From: Pseudomonas sp. Os17
GTDB lineage: Bacteria > Pseudomonadota > Gammaproteobacteria > Pseudomonadales > Pseudomonadaceae
Direction of reading: 5' to 3'
Length of the DNA: 64,000 bases
Assembly: GCF_001547895.1 (NCBI RefSeq)
Contig: NZ_AP014627.1
Coordinates: 251,501-315,500 of the forward strand
Shown: positions 47,029 to 58,935 of the stretch, piece after piece
How the letters are laid out: every line of letters starts with the position of its first letter
How positions within the stretch are numbered: position 1 is the stretch's first letter
The notes under the pieces: generated by a model
Seen by the model: only the letters and a program-made list of their open reading frames with translations
What the model was told of the DNA's origin: nothing
The model's database searches: none
Made by a program: the position numbers and the translations under genes

Positions 47029-47819
47029 GGGCGCTCCTGCTGCTGGGTGGCGCTGCGCTGGGAGAACACCCGGGCCAGCACGTGTTCGCGGGTTTCGATG
47101 AACAACGGGTCGGACTTGATCGCCCGCGCCGATTCGCCGGCGGCGTAGCGCTGGCCGAAGTCCAGGTTCAGGCGCTCGACGATCTGTCCCGGGTTGGGCG
47201 CCAGGAGGATCAGGTCGGTCGCGAGGAATACCGCTTCCTCGATGTCGTGGGTAATCAGGAACACCGGTTTGGCGGTGCGCCGCCAGACTTGCAGCAGCAG
47301 CTCCTGCATCTGTTCGCGGGTGAAGGCATCCAGGGCGCCGAAGGGTTCATCCATCAGCAGCACGCGCGGGTCGGCGGCCAGGGCGCGGGCCAGGCCCACG
47401 CGCTGTTTCTGTCCGCCGGAAAGCTGCCAGATGCGGCGCTTGTCGAAGCCGGCCAGGTCCACCAGGGCGAGCATCTCCCGGGCCCGGGCTTCACGCGCGG
47501 CCCGGGCCACGCCGGCCAGTTCCAGGCCGAAGGCGACATTGCCCAGCACGTCCTGCCAGGGCAGCAGGGCGTCGTCCTGGAACACCACGCCACGTTCGGC
47601 GCTGGGGCCCTTGACCGGCACGCCGTCGAGGCTGATGCGCCCGGCGCTGGGGTCGACGAAGCCGGCAATCAGGTTCAGCAGCGAGGTCTTGCCGCTGCCG
47701 GAGGGACCCAGGGCGACCAGCAGTTGCTGTGGCCCCAGGGTCAGGGAAATATCCGCCAGCACCGGTTCGGCGGCGCCGGGGTACTGTGCGCTGATGCGCT
47801 CCAGTTGTAGCAAGGCCAT
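47025..47819 (-). CDS. tauB: Taurine ABC transporter ATPase TauB
   Basis: A 264-residue ATPase with Walker A GPSGSGKT, signature LSGGQKQR, Walker [17 protein letters not shown] (the DEPFGALD form typical of nitrate/sulfonate/taurine importers) and the H-loop [11 protein letters not shown]. It follows tauA by 27 bases. Confidence 0.94.
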   Translation of the reverse strand: MALLQLERISAQYPGAAEPVLADISLTLGPQQLLVALGPSGSGKTSLLNLIAGFVDPSAGRISLDGVPVKGPSAERGVVFQDDALLPWQDVLGNVAFGLELAGVARAAREARAREMLALVDLAGFDKRRIWQLSGGQKQRVGLARALAADPRVLLMDEPFGALDAFTREQMQELLLQVWRRTAKPVFLITHDIEEAVFLATDLILLAPNPGQIVERLNLDFGQRYAAGESARAIKSDPLFIETREHVLARVFSQRSATQQQERP

Positions 47820-47846
47820 GACGGCTATCTCCTGTCCGGTCGCGGG

Positions 47847-48824
47847 TTATTCAGGGATGAACTTGGCACTGACGTAGGGGGCGTAGTCCGGCAGCACCGC
47901 TTCGACCTTGCCTTGCTCCTTGAGGAACACCGCGGTGTCGGTGATGGCCTTGGTGGTCGGGGCACCGAGGCTGAGCACCTGGTCGGCGGCCAGTGGGTAG
48001 ACGTTGCCTTGCAGCAGCAGCGGGATATCGCTGGCCTTGGCCCCGGAGAGCTTGACCAGCTTGTCGACGTTGCCCTGGTTGGCCAGCCAGGCTTGCGGGT
48101 CCTTGCGGTACTGGGCGTAGGCATCCAGGGTCACCTTGGCAAAGGCCGTGACGATTTCCGGGTGCTTCTCGGCGAAATCCTTGCGCACGATCCAGGCGTC
48201 GAAGGTCGGCGCGCCGAACTTGGCCAGCTCACCGGAGGTGATCAGCACCTTGCCGTTTTCCTTGGCCACGCCCAGGGCCGGGTCCCAGACGTAGGTGGCG
48301 TCTATATCGCCGCGCTTCCAGGCGGCGATGATCGCCGGTGGCGCGAGGTTGAGGATCTGCACTTTCGAGGGATCGATGTTCCAGTGCTTCAGCGCTGCCA
48401 GCAGGCTGTAGTGGCCGGTGGAAACGAAGGGCACGGCGACTTTTTTACCGATCAGGTCCTGGGGGTTGGTAATCCCGGAACCGTCCCGGGCCACCAGGGC
48501 TTCGGCGGCGCCGATCTGGGTGGCGATCAGGAAGGTCTGTACCGGCACCTTGCGGGTGATGGCCGCGGTCAGGGGGCTGGAGCCCAGGTAGCCGATCTGC
48601 ACGTCGCCGGAAGCGATGGCGGCGATGACGTCGGCACCGTTGTCGAATTTGCGCCAGTTGATCTTGGCCTGGGTGGCTTTTTCATAGCTGCCGTCGGCCT
48701 GGGCGACCTTGGCCGGATCGACGGTGGTCTGGTAGGCGACGGTGACGTCGGCCGCCTGGGCAAAGAAACTCGCAGCGGCCAGGGACGCGGCCGCCAGGAG
48801 GCGAAGGGGGAAGTGCAGTTTCAT
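47847..48824 (-). CDS. tauA: Taurine-binding periplasmic protein TauA
   Basis: A 325-residue sulfonate/taurine-binding protein. The signal peptide ends FFAQA-AD (about 1-24). Family features are VAYQTTVDPAKVAQADGSYE, the ligand-contact segment ASGDVQIGYLGSSPLTAAIT and DATYVWDPALGVAKENGKVL. The start MKLHF has GAGGAG upstream; a start five codons earlier lacks it. It heads tauABC and probably tauD. Confidence 0.94.
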   Translation of the reverse strand: MKLHFPLRLLAAASLAAASFFAQAADVTVAYQTTVDPAKVAQADGSYEKATQAKINWRKFDNGADVIAAIASGDVQIGYLGSSPLTAAITRKVPVQTFLIATQIGAAEALVARDGSGITNPQDLIGKKVAVPFVSTGHYSLLAALKHWNIDPSKVQILNLAPPAIIAAWKRGDIDATYVWDPALGVAKENGKVLITSGELAKFGAPTFDAWIVRKDFAEKHPEIVTAFAKVTLDAYAQYRKDPQAWLANQGNVDKLVKLSGAKASDIPLLLQGNVYPLAADQVLSLGAPTTKAITDTAVFLKEQGKVEAVLPDYAPYVSAKFIPE

Positions 48825-48882
48825 GGGGGTGCTCCTCATAGGCGGCCGGTGATCGGCGTGGGAGGAGACTAAATGATCTAAG

Positions 48883-48911
48883 AATGCAGAAATAAATAAC
48901 TTATTTGCATT
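48883..48911. promoter_or_regulatory. AT-rich dyads upstream of tauA
   Basis: AAATAA (48894-48899), one base, TTATTT (48901-48906) form a perfect dyad, with outer AATGCA (48883-48888) and TGCATT (48906-48911) arms. The patch sits about 60-90 bases before tauA and is a candidate site for CysB or another sulfur regulator. Confidence 0.4.
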
Positions 48912-48939
48912 AGCTTATGAGGGGAATAGGCAGCGTGCT

Positions 48940-48993
48940 GTTCGCCGGCAAGCCGGCTCCTACGGTATGGGTGCAGGAGCCGGCTTGGCGGTG
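48940..48993. repeat. Short REP-type hairpin
   Basis: TTCGCCGGCAAGCCGGCTCC and CAGGAGCCGGCTTGGCGG are arranged as a compact pair between the gshA stop and the tauA promoter. Confidence 0.6.
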
Positions 48994-48998
48994 AAGCG

Positions 48999-50582
48999 TC
49001 AGTTGCTGATGGCCAGGATGCTGGCCTGGTAGGCGCCGACGAACACGTCGAAATCACCCACTTCGTTCTGCTCAAGCTCGGTCTGCTGCTCCAGGGATTT
49101 GCGCGCCGCGTCTTCGAAGGCGGCTTGTTCTTCCTTGCTCAGGGCCTGGCTGCGGAAGTGCTCGGCATGCGCCTGGCTCTGGCGCAGGGAGAACTGGCTG
49201 AAGCTCTCCTTGTGCTCGCTCATGGCCGCCAGCACCTGGGCCGATGGGGTCAGGGACGAGTCCTTGACCTTGGCCAGCTGGGCGTCCAGCGCCTTGCTGT
49301 GCACGTCGCTGCCGTGGCTCTGGTCGAGCAGGGCGGCCAGTGGCGCGATCTGCTCCAGCAGTTCGGCCGCCCATTCCTTCATCTCCACCGGCTGGCCCTG
49401 GCGTTGCAGTTGCAGGCCCGGACGCCGGCCTTCCTTGACCACGGCGAGGAAGTTCGAGGTGGCGTTGCCGCACTCGTTGTTCGCAAACAGCGGGCTGTCG
49501 TTGAGCGCGCAATACAGCAGGAAGGCGTCGAGGAAGCGGGCTTCCTGCAGATCGATGCCCAGGGGCAGGAAGGGGTTGATGTCCAGGCAGCGCACTTCGA
49601 CGTACTGGATGCCCCGGGCCATCAGCGCCTGGATCGGTCGCTCGCCGGTGTAGGTCACGCGTTTGGGGCGGATGTTGGAGTAGTACTCGTTTTCGATCTG
49701 CAAGATGTTGGTGTTCAGTTGCACCCACTCGCCATCCTTGTGGGTGCCGACGGCCACGTAAGGCGCGTAGGGCGTGGCCACGGCCTTGCGCAGGCTGTCG
49801 GTGTAGCTGTTCAGATCGTTGTAGCAGGGGGTCAGGCCGGCCTGGGCCTTGCTCTGGTAGCCCAGGTCGCTCATGCGCAGGCTGGTGGCGTAAGGCAGGT
49901 ACAGGGTGTCGGCGTCCAGCTGTTCCAGCTGGTGCGAGCGGCCGCGCAGGAACCCTGCGTCCAGGGCTGGCGAGGCACCGAACAGGTACATCAGCAGCCA
50001 GCTGTAGCGGCGGAAATTGCGGATCAGCGCGATATAGGCCGAGGACTGGTAGTCACGGTCGCTGCCGACGAAGCCCTCGGCTTCCTTGAGCCGCGGCCAC
50101 AGCTGTTCCGGCAGGGAAAAGTTGTAGTGGATCCCGGCAATGCACTGCATGGTCTTGCCGTAGCGCAGGGCCAGGCCCTTGCGGTACACGTACTTGAGCT
50201 GACCGATGTTGGAGGTGCCGTAGTAGGCGATCGGGATGTCTTCCTCGGCCGGCAACGGGCACGGCATCGATGGACTCCACAGGTACTCGTTGCCGAGCTT
50301 GCTGTAGGCGAAGCGATGAATCTTGTCGAGGCTGGCCAGGGTATCCGCCGGGTCCGCGAGGGCCGGGGTGATGAACTCCAGCAGCGACTCGGAGTAGTCG
50401 GTGGTGATCTGTTCGTTGGTCAGCGCGGAACCCAGTTCTTCCGGGTGCGGGGTCTGTGCCAGGCGGCCTTCGCCGGTGACACGCAGGCATTCACGTTCGA
50501 TACCGTGCAGGCACTGCTCGAGCAGGGAGAGGTTAGCGCGCTCGCCGAGCAGAGCCAGGCGGCGGTTGAGAAGTTCGCTCAA
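48999..50582 (-). CDS. gshA: Glutamate-cysteine ligase
   Basis: The first enzyme of glutathione synthesis, joining glutamate and cysteine with ATP, 527 residues. Conserved parts are [20 protein letters not shown], the [13 protein letters not shown] segment, GIHYNFSL and [13 protein letters not shown] [22 protein letters not shown] start at 50582 with AAGGAA six bases upstream gives [13 protein letters not shown] and the length usual for Pseudomonas GshA; a GTG five codons earlier is the alternative. The neighbouring cysteine and taurine genes supply its substrate. Confidence 0.95.
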   Translation of the reverse strand: MSELLNRRLALLGERANLSLLEQCLHGIERECLRVTGEGRLAQTPHPEELGSALTNEQITTDYSESLLEFITPALADPADTLASLDKIHRFAYSKLGNEYLWSPSMPCPLPAEEDIPIAYYGTSNIGQLKYVYRKGLALRYGKTMQCIAGIHYNFSLPEQLWPRLKEAEGFVGSDRDYQSSAYIALIRNFRRYSWLLMYLFGASPALDAGFLRGRSHQLEQLDADTLYLPYATSLRMSDLGYQSKAQAGLTPCYNDLNSYTDSLRKAVATPYAPYVAVGTHKDGEWVQLNTNILQIENEYYSNIRPKRVTYTGERPIQALMARGIQYVEVRCLDINPFLPLGIDLQEARFLDAFLLYCALNDSPLFANNECGNATSNFLAVVKEGRRPGLQLQRQGQPVEMKEWAAELLEQIAPLAALLDQSHGSDVHSKALDAQLAKVKDSSLTPSAQVLAAMSEHKESFSQFSLRQSQAHAEHFRSQALSKEEQAAFEDAARKSLEQQTELEQNEVGDFDVFVGAYQASILAISN

Positions 50583-50797
50583 GTTGGATTCCTTCACGCG
50601 TCAGTCGCCCCAATATGGGGGTGGGCAGGACGGTCTACAAGGGTGAAGTTAAAACTGGCGTTTTCGCCTGGTTTTTGAGTCAAGCCGACTCGCTTGAAAA
50701 CGCCAATCCTTCATCCCTGAATCTGGCTTTAGCGCGGGCAGAAAACTCCGACGCCGCTTTCGCAGCGCCGAAATTAACCCAAATTCATGACGGGGAG

Positions 50798-51180
50798 CTA
50801 TAGGACCGCGAAGGTGCCTTGTGCTTTTGCGACCAGTTTGTCGCCCTGGATCACATCCGCTTCCACCACCAGGGTGCGGCGGCCGGGGTGGATCACTTTG
50901 GCCCGGCACAGCACCTGGCCCTCGCTCACGGCGCGGATGTAGTTGATCTTGCACTCGATGGTGGCGCTCTGCTGGTCAAAGCCGTGGGTGCTGGAACAGG
51001 CCAGCCCCATGGCAATGTCCACCAGGCTGAAGATCGCCCCGCCGTGCAGCTTTTGCCCGCGATTGCGCAACTGCGGGGTCAGCTCCAGGGCAACGTCCGC
51101 CTCGCCGGTTTCCAGGCGTTGCAGACGGCAGCCGAGCAATTGGCTGAAGGCGCTTTCGGTCAGGCCGGCAGGGATCTGCA

Positions 51181-51181
<1 letters not shown>
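50798..51181 (-). CDS. PaaI-family hotdog thioesterase
   Basis: A 127-residue single-hotdog thioesterase. The active-site signature HGGAIFSLVDIAMGLA (about 46-61) is present, with GQVLCRAKVIHPGRRTLVVE for the later strands. The ATG overlaps the tex stop by one base (TGATG), so it is coupled to tex. The acyl-CoA substrate is unknown. The same pair occurs in other pseudomonads (comparable to PA5202-PA5201). Confidence 0.88.
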
Positions 51182-53505
<2,324 letters not shown>

Positions 53506-53867
53506 AAAACCACCTGACAAATGTGTGAAAGCAGGCCCGCGGGCACGGAAGTTGAGGCCCGGCGGGTCTGGTTGAGCGGCCTGGCACGCGCCGCCACCTG
53601 GATCAAAAGGCTGGCTGTTGACCCGTGAAATCGAAAAAATACTGCCGGCCCAGGCAAATAAAAAAAACCGGCCGCAGGCGTACTGATCAGATATTGCCCA
53701 ACACAAAAGGCGGCGCATTATACCCAGCGTTAGGGTCTTCGGGGTGATCGCCGGCCTCAGGCCGACAGCGGGTTTGCTGGCGATAGAGGAAAAATCTGCT
53801 AACAATGCACACGGTGCGTATAACGGCAGCTACGCCATAATGCGCACCGAGATTAGAGGAGCATCCA
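53506..53867. other. Divergent promoter region between tex and ompR
   Basis: No gene is seen in these 362 bases. On the minus strand TATAAT (GGGTATAATGCG, near 53715-53722) could be the -10 box of tex. On the plus strand CATAATGCGC near 53836 could be the -10 box of ompR. No clear -35 boxes were found. Confidence 0.4.
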
Positions 53868-54608
53868 ATGAGCAGCACTGCACAAACTGCTGAAGGCGAA
53901 AAAATTCTTATTGTTGACGACGATCCGGGGCTGAGCAGCCTGCTGGAGCGTTTTTTCGTCAGCAAGGGCTACCGTGCCCGCGCGGTACCGAACACCGAGC
54001 AAATGGACCGTCTGTTGGGTCGCGAAGTGTTCAACCTGGTGGTCCTCGACCTGATGCTGCCCGGCGAAGACGGCTTGACCGCCTGCCGCCGCCTGCGCAG
54101 TGCCAACAACCAGATTCCGATCATCATGCTCACCGCCAAGGGCGATGAGCTGAGCCGCATCAAGGGCCTGGAGCTGGGCGCCGACGATTACCTGGCCAAG
54201 CCGTTCAACCCTGACGAGCTGATGGCCCGGGTCAAGGCCGTGCTGCGTCGTCAGTCGGCTCCGGTGCCGGGTGCGCCGGGCAGCGAAGACGAAAGCGTGA
54301 CCTTCGGTGACTACGAACTGTCCCTGGCCACCCGCGAGCTCAAGCGTGGCGATGAAGTGCACATGCTCACCACCGGTGAGTTCGCGGTACTCAAGGCCCT
54401 GGTGATGAACGCCCGCCAGCCGCTGACCCGCGACAAACTGATGAACCTGGCCCGTGGCCGCGAGTGGGATGCGCTGGAGCGTTCCATCGACGTGCAGATC
54501 TCCCGCCTGCGGCGGATGATCGAGCCCGACCCTTCCAAGCCGCGTTATATCCAGACCGTCTGGGGCGTGGGTTATGTCTTCGTGCCGGATGGCACCGCGA
54601 CCAAGTGA
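53868..54608 (+). CDS. ompR: Response regulator OmpR (AmgR)
   Basis: A 246-residue DNA-binding response regulator. Receiver domain: acidic pocket VDDDP, phosphoacceptor D61 (VVLDLMLPGEDG), and the conserved Lys in MLTAKGDE. A winged-helix OmpR/PhoB output domain covers about 140-240 (RELKRGDEVHMLTTGEFAVL ... RYIQTVWGVGYVF). GAGGAG precedes the ATG. In P. aeruginosa the orthologous pair is AmgRS, which answers membrane-protein stress such as aminoglycosides. Confidence 0.95.
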   Translation: MSSTAQTAEGEKILIVDDDPGLSSLLERFFVSKGYRARAVPNTEQMDRLLGREVFNLVVLDLMLPGEDGLTACRRLRSANNQIPIIMLTAKGDELSRIKGLELGADDYLAKPFNPDELMARVKAVLRRQSAPVPGAPGSEDESVTFGDYELSLATRELKRGDEVHMLTTGEFAVLKALVMNARQPLTRDKLMNLARGREWDALERSIDVQISRLRRMIEPDPSKPRYIQTVWGVGYVFVPDGTATK

Positions 54609-54618
54609 TAGGTGATTT

Positions 54619-54694
54619 GTAGGAGCGAACGCCCGGGCCGGTAACGACCCGGGCGTTCGCATTCCGCAACTCCGCGAGCGCGAGCCGCTCCTGC
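54619..54694. repeat. Palindromic repeat between ompR and envZ
   Basis: GTAGGAGCGAACGCCCGGGC, its near-complement CCCGGGCGTTCGC, and a terminal GAGCCGCTCCTGCA arm make two stacked hairpins in the 105-base ompR-envZ gap. It may lower envZ expression relative to ompR. Confidence 0.7.
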
Positions 54695-54713
54695 AAAGTG
54701 TGTATTGGCTGTT

Positions 54714-56027
54714 ATGAAAACCCCGCTGTGGTTCCCCCAGAGTTTCTTCTCCCGCACCCTGTGGCTGGTGCTGATCGTGGTGCTGTTTTCCAAGGCATTG
54801 ACCCTGGTTTATCTGTTGATGAACGAGGACGTGCTGGTGGACCGGCAGTACAGCCACGGTGTGGCCCTGACCCTGCGCGCCTACTGGGCCGCCGATGAGT
54901 CCAACCGCGACCAGATCGCCGAGGCCGCCGGGCTGATCAAGGTGGTGGGCAGCGGCGTGCCGGCCGGCGAGCAGCACTGGCCCTACAGCGAGATCTACCA
55001 GCGACAGATGCAGGCCGAGTTGGGCGCCGACACCGAGGTGCGCCTGCGCATGCATGCGCCGCCGGCGCTCTGGGTGCGGGCGCCGAGCCTGGGGGATGGC
55101 TGGCTCAAGGTGCCGCTGTATCCGCATCCGCTGCGGGGGCAGAAGATCTGGAGCGTGCTGGGCTGGTTCCTCGCCATCGGCCTGCTGTCCACCGCCTCGG
55201 CGTGGATCTTCGTCAGCCAGCTCAACCAACCGCTCAAGCGCCTCGTCTACGCCGCCCGGCAACTGGGCCAGGGACGCAGCGTGCGCCTGCCGATCAGCGA
55301 TACGCCGAGCGAGATGACCGAGGTGTACCGCGCCTTCAACCAGATGGCCGAGGATGTGGAGCAGGCCGGGCGTGAGCGGGAACTGATGCTGGCGGGTGTG
55401 TCCCACGACCTGCGCACGCCGCTGACCCGCTTGCGCCTGTCGCTTGAGCTGATGGGGGCGCACACCGACCTGACCGACGACATGGTGCGGGACATCGAGG
55501 ACATGGACGCCATTCTCGATCAGTTCCTGGCCTTCATCCGCGACGGCCGCGACGAGTCGGTGGAAGAGGTGGACTTGAGCGATCTGGTGCGTGAAGTGGC
55601 TGCGCCCTACAACCAGAACCAGGAACGGGTGCACCTGCGCCTGGAGCCGATCCAGCCGTTCCCGCTGCGCCGGGTATCGATGAAGCGCCTGCTCAACAAC
55701 CTGATTGGCAACGCCTTGAATCACGCGGGAACCGATGTCGAGGTGGCGGCCTATGTGTCCGGTGACATCAATGCACCGTATGTGGTGCTGAGCGTGATGG
55801 ACCGTGGCGCAGGGATCGACCCTTCGGAGCTGGAAGCGATCTTCAACCCCTTCACCCGTGGCGATCGTGCCCGGGGCGGCAAGGGCACCGGCCTGGGCCT
55901 GGCCATCGTCAAGCGGATTGCCGCCATGCACGGCGGCAACGTTGAACTGCGCAATCGCCCCGATGGCGGCCTTGAAGCGCGAGTGCGCTTGCCGTTGGGC
56001 TTGTTGCTGCCACGCGATGCAGACTGA
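54714..56027 (+). CDS. envZ: Sensor histidine kinase EnvZ (AmgS)
   Basis: A 437-residue inner-membrane kinase. Two membrane helices (about 13-36 and 148-168) flank a periplasmic domain. Then come a HAMP linker (LNQPLKRLVYAARQLGQGRS), the phospho-acceptor H231 in GVSHDLRTPLTRLRLSLE, and the ATPase domain (N box LLNNLIGNALNHAG, G boxes MDRGAGIDP and GKGTGLGLAIV). A TTG nine bases upstream of the ATG is an alternative start. Cognate to the adjacent OmpR. Confidence 0.94.
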   Translation: MKTPLWFPQSFFSRTLWLVLIVVLFSKALTLVYLLMNEDVLVDRQYSHGVALTLRAYWAADESNRDQIAEAAGLIKVVGSGVPAGEQHWPYSEIYQRQMQAELGADTEVRLRMHAPPALWVRAPSLGDGWLKVPLYPHPLRGQKIWSVLGWFLAIGLLSTASAWIFVSQLNQPLKRLVYAARQLGQGRSVRLPISDTPSEMTEVYRAFNQMAEDVEQAGRERELMLAGVSHDLRTPLTRLRLSLELMGAHTDLTDDMVRDIEDMDAILDQFLAFIRDGRDESVEEVDLSDLVREVAAPYNQNQERVHLRLEPIQPFPLRRVSMKRLLNNLIGNALNHAGTDVEVAAYVSGDINAPYVVLSVMDRGAGIDPSELEAIFNPFTRGDRARGGKGTGLGLAIVKRIAAMHGGNVELRNRPDGGLEARVRLPLGLLLPRDAD

Positions 56028-56033
56028 ATACCT

Positions 56034-56131
56034 GTAGCCGCTGCCGCAGGCTGCGATAAGGGCCGAAGGCCCTTGCGCGGCCCACAAGCGCGACTGCTGT
56101 GCAGCCAGTCACAGCCTGCGGCAGTGGCTAC
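56034..56131. repeat. GTAGCCGCTGCCG-type palindromic repeat
   Basis: An inverted pair starting GTAGCCGCTGCCGCAGGC and ending GCGGCAGTGGCTAC between the convergent envZ and rimK genes. Confidence 0.85.
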
Positions 56132-56156
56132 AGGGACCGCCGATCGAGCGTACCCC

Positions 56157-57062
56157 TTAGCCCTTGCCCTTGGTCCGGGTCATGTTCGGCCCGCCATTTT
56201 TCTCGATGTGCTCGATGATGATCCCTGCCACGTTCTTGCCGGTGGTGGTCTCGATGCCTTCCAGGCCCGGCGAGGAATTGACTTCCATCACCAGCGGCCC
56301 GTGATTGGAGCGCAGGATATCCACCCCCGCCACGCTCAGGCCCATGACCTTGGCCGCCCGTAGCGCGGTCATGCGTTCTTCCGGGGTGATCTTGATCAGG
56401 CTGGCGCTACCGCCGCGATGCAGGTTGGAGCGGAACTCACCCGGCTTGGCCTGGCGCTTCATCGCCGCGATCACCTTGTCGCCCACCACGAAGCAGCGAA
56501 TGTCGGCGCCGCCAGCTTCCTTGATGTATTCCTGAACCATGATGTTCTGCTTCAGGCCCATGAAGGCCTCGATCACCGATTCCGCTGCGGTGGCGGTTTC
56601 ACACAGCACCACGCCGATGCCCTGGGTGCCTTCCAGCACCTTGATCACCAGGGGCGCGCCGTTGACCATTTCGATCAGGTCGGGAATGTCGTCCGGCGAA
56701 TGGGCAAAACCGGTCACTGGCAGGCCGATGCCACGCCGCGACAGCAGTTGCAGCGAACGCAACTTGTCCCGGGAGCGGGCGATGGCCACCGATTCGTTGA
56801 GGGGGAAGACACCCATCATCTCGAACTGGCGCAGCACCGCGCAGCCATAGAAGGTCACCGAAGCACCGATCCGCGGGATCACCGCATCGAAGCCTTCCAG
56901 GGGCTTGCCGCGGTAATGGATCTGCGGTTTGTGACTGGCGATGTTCATGTAGGCGCGCAGGGTATCGACCACTACCATTTCATGGCCACGCTCGGTGCCG
57001 GCCTCGACCAGGCGACGAGTGGAATACAGACGCGGGTTACGCGACAGCACAGCGATCTTCAT
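56157..57062 (-). CDS. rimK: Ribosomal protein S6--L-glutamate ligase RimK
   Basis: A 301-residue ATP-grasp ligase that adds glutamates to the C terminus of ribosomal protein S6. Characteristic are [20 protein letters not shown], the ATP-binding [19 protein letters not shown] and the metal-binding [20 protein letters not shown]. It overlaps rimB by four bases. In P. fluorescens SBW25 the rimABK operon remodels the ribosome and proteome under c-di-GMP influence. Confidence 0.95.
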   Translation of the reverse strand: MKIAVLSRNPRLYSTRRLVEAGTERGHEMVVVDTLRAYMNIASHKPQIHYRGKPLEGFDAVIPRIGASVTFYGCAVLRQFEMMGVFPLNESVAIARSRDKLRSLQLLSRRGIGLPVTGFAHSPDDIPDLIEMVNGAPLVIKVLEGTQGIGVVLCETATAAESVIEAFMGLKQNIMVQEYIKEAGGADIRCFVVGDKVIAAMKRQAKPGEFRSNLHRGGSASLIKITPEERMTALRAAKVMGLSVAGVDILRSNHGPLVMEVNSSPGLEGIETTTGKNVAGIIIEHIEKNGGPNMTRTKGKG

Positions 57063-57541
57063 GCAACACCTGTGGCAGAGGTAGTGGATACCGGGAACAC
57101 CGGTTTGTCTTGTACGTATTTGAGGCCCGGATTGACCACCAGTTGGCCGTCGATCAGGGCCTTGGAGCCCAGCAGCAGGCGATAGCGCATGGCCTTGCGG
57201 CAGGCGAGGGTGAATTCCACCCGCCACACGCGATCGCCCAGGGCCAGGGTGGTGCTGATCACATAGCGCACCTGAGCCTGGCCGTTGGAACTCTTGATGG
57301 TCTTCATCGCCACCAGTGGCGCTTCGCACCGTCGGTGACGCAATTGCACCACGCTGCCCAGATGGGCATTGAAACGCACCCACTGTTCACCGTCGCGCTC
57401 GAAGGGCTCGATCTCGGTGGCATGCAGGCTGGAGGTACTGGCGCCGGTGTCGATCTTGGCGCGCAGGCCGGCCACTCCCAGATCAGGAAGCGCCACCCAC
57501 TCGCGCAGACCGACAACGGTCAAATGGTCAAAAGTCTTCAA
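57059..57541 (-). CDS. rimB: RimB, retropepsin-like ATP-dependent zinc protease family
   Basis: A 160-residue protein of the RimB/ATP-dependent zinc protease family with a retropepsin-like fold. The active-site-like [11 protein letters not shown] begins at D31. Other landmarks are [20 protein letters not shown] and [20 protein letters not shown]. In the rimABK system it removes glutamates or otherwise opposes RimK on S6. It lies between rimA (17 bases) and rimK (overlap). Confidence 0.9.
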   Translation of the reverse strand: MKTFDHLTVVGLREWVALPDLGVAGLRAKIDTGASTSSLHATEIEPFERDGEQWVRFNAHLGSVVQLRHRRCEAPLVAMKTIKSSNGQAQVRYVISTTLALGDRVWRVEFTLACRKAMRYRLLLGSKALIDGQLVVNPGLKYVQDKPVFPVSTTSATGVA

Positions 57542-57558
57542 ATAGGGGAAATCCGCAA

Positions 57559-58338
57559 TTAGCTTTTCCAGGCCGCGGCCGAAACCTCGGCCAGGGCTTT
57601 GAATGCAGGTTTGGCGAACCAGTAACCCTGCATCAGGTAAATTCCACAGTCGCTGAGAAAGTCTCGTTCACCAGCGCTTTCAATGCCTTCGGCAATGACT
57701 GTAACCCCCAACTCCGCACAGATTGTGACAATCCCGCGGACGATCGCCTGGCGTACGCGATCCTGGTCGACATCGCGAATCAGCGCCATGTCGAGCTTGA
57801 TCAGGTCGGGTTGGAAATTCGCCAGCAAGTTCAGCCCCGAGTATCCCGCGCCGAAGTCATCGATGGCGGTCTTGAAGCCGAATTCGCGGTATTCACGCAG
57901 AATATGGGTCAAATGGCGACTGTTATCTACGTGCTGGCTTTCCAGGGTTTCGAAAATCAGCCGGTCCAGGGGAAAGTGCTGGGCGCGGGCGGCTTCCAGG
58001 GTGCTGCGAATGCACAGTTCCGGGCGGTACACGGCGTTGGGCATGAAGTTGATCGACAGGTGGCTTTGCATCCCCAGCTGTGCGGCCGTGGTGATGGCCA
58101 GTGTCCGGCAGCGTTGGTCGAAGCGATAGCGGTTGCTGTCGTCGATCTGCTCCAGCACGGTGTGGGCGCCTTCGCCATTGACCCCGCGCACCAGGGCCTC
58201 ATGAGCAAAGATCGAGCGGTCGCGCAGATCGACTATGGGTTGATAGGCGAAGGAAAAATCGAAGCCTAGCGGCTGGCTTTGCTGACAGCCTTCGCAGCGG
58301 TTGCCCGGCGAGGTCAGGGATGTGGGGAAATCAGTCAC
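57559..58338 (-). CDS. rimA: RimA, EAL-domain c-di-GMP phosphodiesterase
   Basis: A 259-residue cytosolic single-domain EAL protein. The motif is EALVRG (for EALLR), with NF in SINFMPNAV, ETLES, DDFGAGYSGLNLLANFQPDL for metal and base contacts, EGIES and MQGYWFAKP at the end. Most catalytic residues seem present, so it is probably active. The short N terminus has C..C (GNRCEGCQQ), unusual for an EAL protein. A GTG at 58338 with GAGGAG is the preferred start. It heads rimA-rimB-rimK. Confidence 0.9.
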   Translation of the reverse strand: MTDFPTSLTSPGNRCEGCQQSQPLGFDFSFAYQPIVDLRDRSIFAHEALVRGVNGEGAHTVLEQIDDSNRYRFDQRCRTLAITTAAQLGMQSHLSINFMPNAVYRPELCIRSTLEAARAQHFPLDRLIFETLESQHVDNSRHLTHILREYREFGFKTAIDDFGAGYSGLNLLANFQPDLIKLDMALIRDVDQDRVRQAIVRGIVTICAELGVTVIAEGIESAGERDFLSDCGIYLMQGYWFAKPAFKALAEVSAAAWKS

Positions 58339-58453
58339 GGTGACTCCTCGCGTATCAGGGCGCAACCTGGGTTATTTTAGGTGAGCGGCAGGGTATATGA
58401 GAGCCCGTTTGCAGGCTCTACCGTTGCGACATTTTTCAGCAAGAGGAATTCCA

Positions 58454-58858
58454 GTGGCGCACAAGCAGGAAGAAGAGGACAAGGTTCGTCTGGATAAATG
58501 GCTGTGGGCGGCGCGCTTCTACAAGACCCGCGCCCTGGCCAAGGCGGCCATCGAAAGCGGCAAGGTGCATCACCGTGGCGAGCGCTGCAAACCGGGCAAG
58601 GAGCCGCGGGTAGGTGATGAATACCAGATTCGCGCCGGCTTCGATGAGCGCACCGTGGTGGTCCAGGCCCTTTCCATCGTTCGCCGGGGGGCGCCCGAAG
58701 CGCAGACGCTCTACACGGAAACCGAAGCCAGCATCGCCAAACGCGAAACCGCTGCGGCCCAGCGCAAGGCTGGCGCCCTGGGCGTCAGTACCGATGGCAA
58801 ACCGAGCAAGAAACAGCGCCGCGATCTATTCAAATTCCACGGCAGCAGCCACGAATGA
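58454..58858 (+). CDS. hslR: Ribosome-associated heat shock protein Hsp15
   Basis: A 134-residue S4-domain RNA-binding protein that rescues stalled 50S subunits carrying peptidyl-tRNA. The S4 domain is at about 10-70 (DKVRLDKWLWAARFYKTRAL ... VHHRGERCKPGKEPRVGDEY). The basic C-terminal tail (KPSKKQRRDLFKF) is typical. A GTG start with AGAGGAA gives the family length. Confidence 0.93.
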   Translation: MAHKQEEEDKVRLDKWLWAARFYKTRALAKAAIESGKVHHRGERCKPGKEPRVGDEYQIRAGFDERTVVVQALSIVRRGAPEAQTLYTETEASIAKRETAAAQRKAGALGVSTDGKPSKKQRRDLFKFHGSSHE

Positions 58859-58863
58859 AAGCC

Positions 58864-58926
58864 TAGGAGCCGGCTTGCCGGCGAATGGGCCCTTGAGGAC
58901 GCCTTCGCCGGCAAGCCGGCTCCTAC
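58864..58926. repeat. Single REP-type inverted pair
   Basis: TAGGAGCCGGCTTGCCGGC and GCCGGCAAGCCGGCTCCTAC separated by a short centre, between the convergent hslR and PAP2 genes. Confidence 0.85.
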
Positions 58927-58935
58927 GAGGTTTGA

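Noticed and set aside
53630..53680. GCCGG...CCGGC with an A-rich loop as a terminator
   Set aside because: The T-run lies on neither proper side and the position is the upstream leader of tex.
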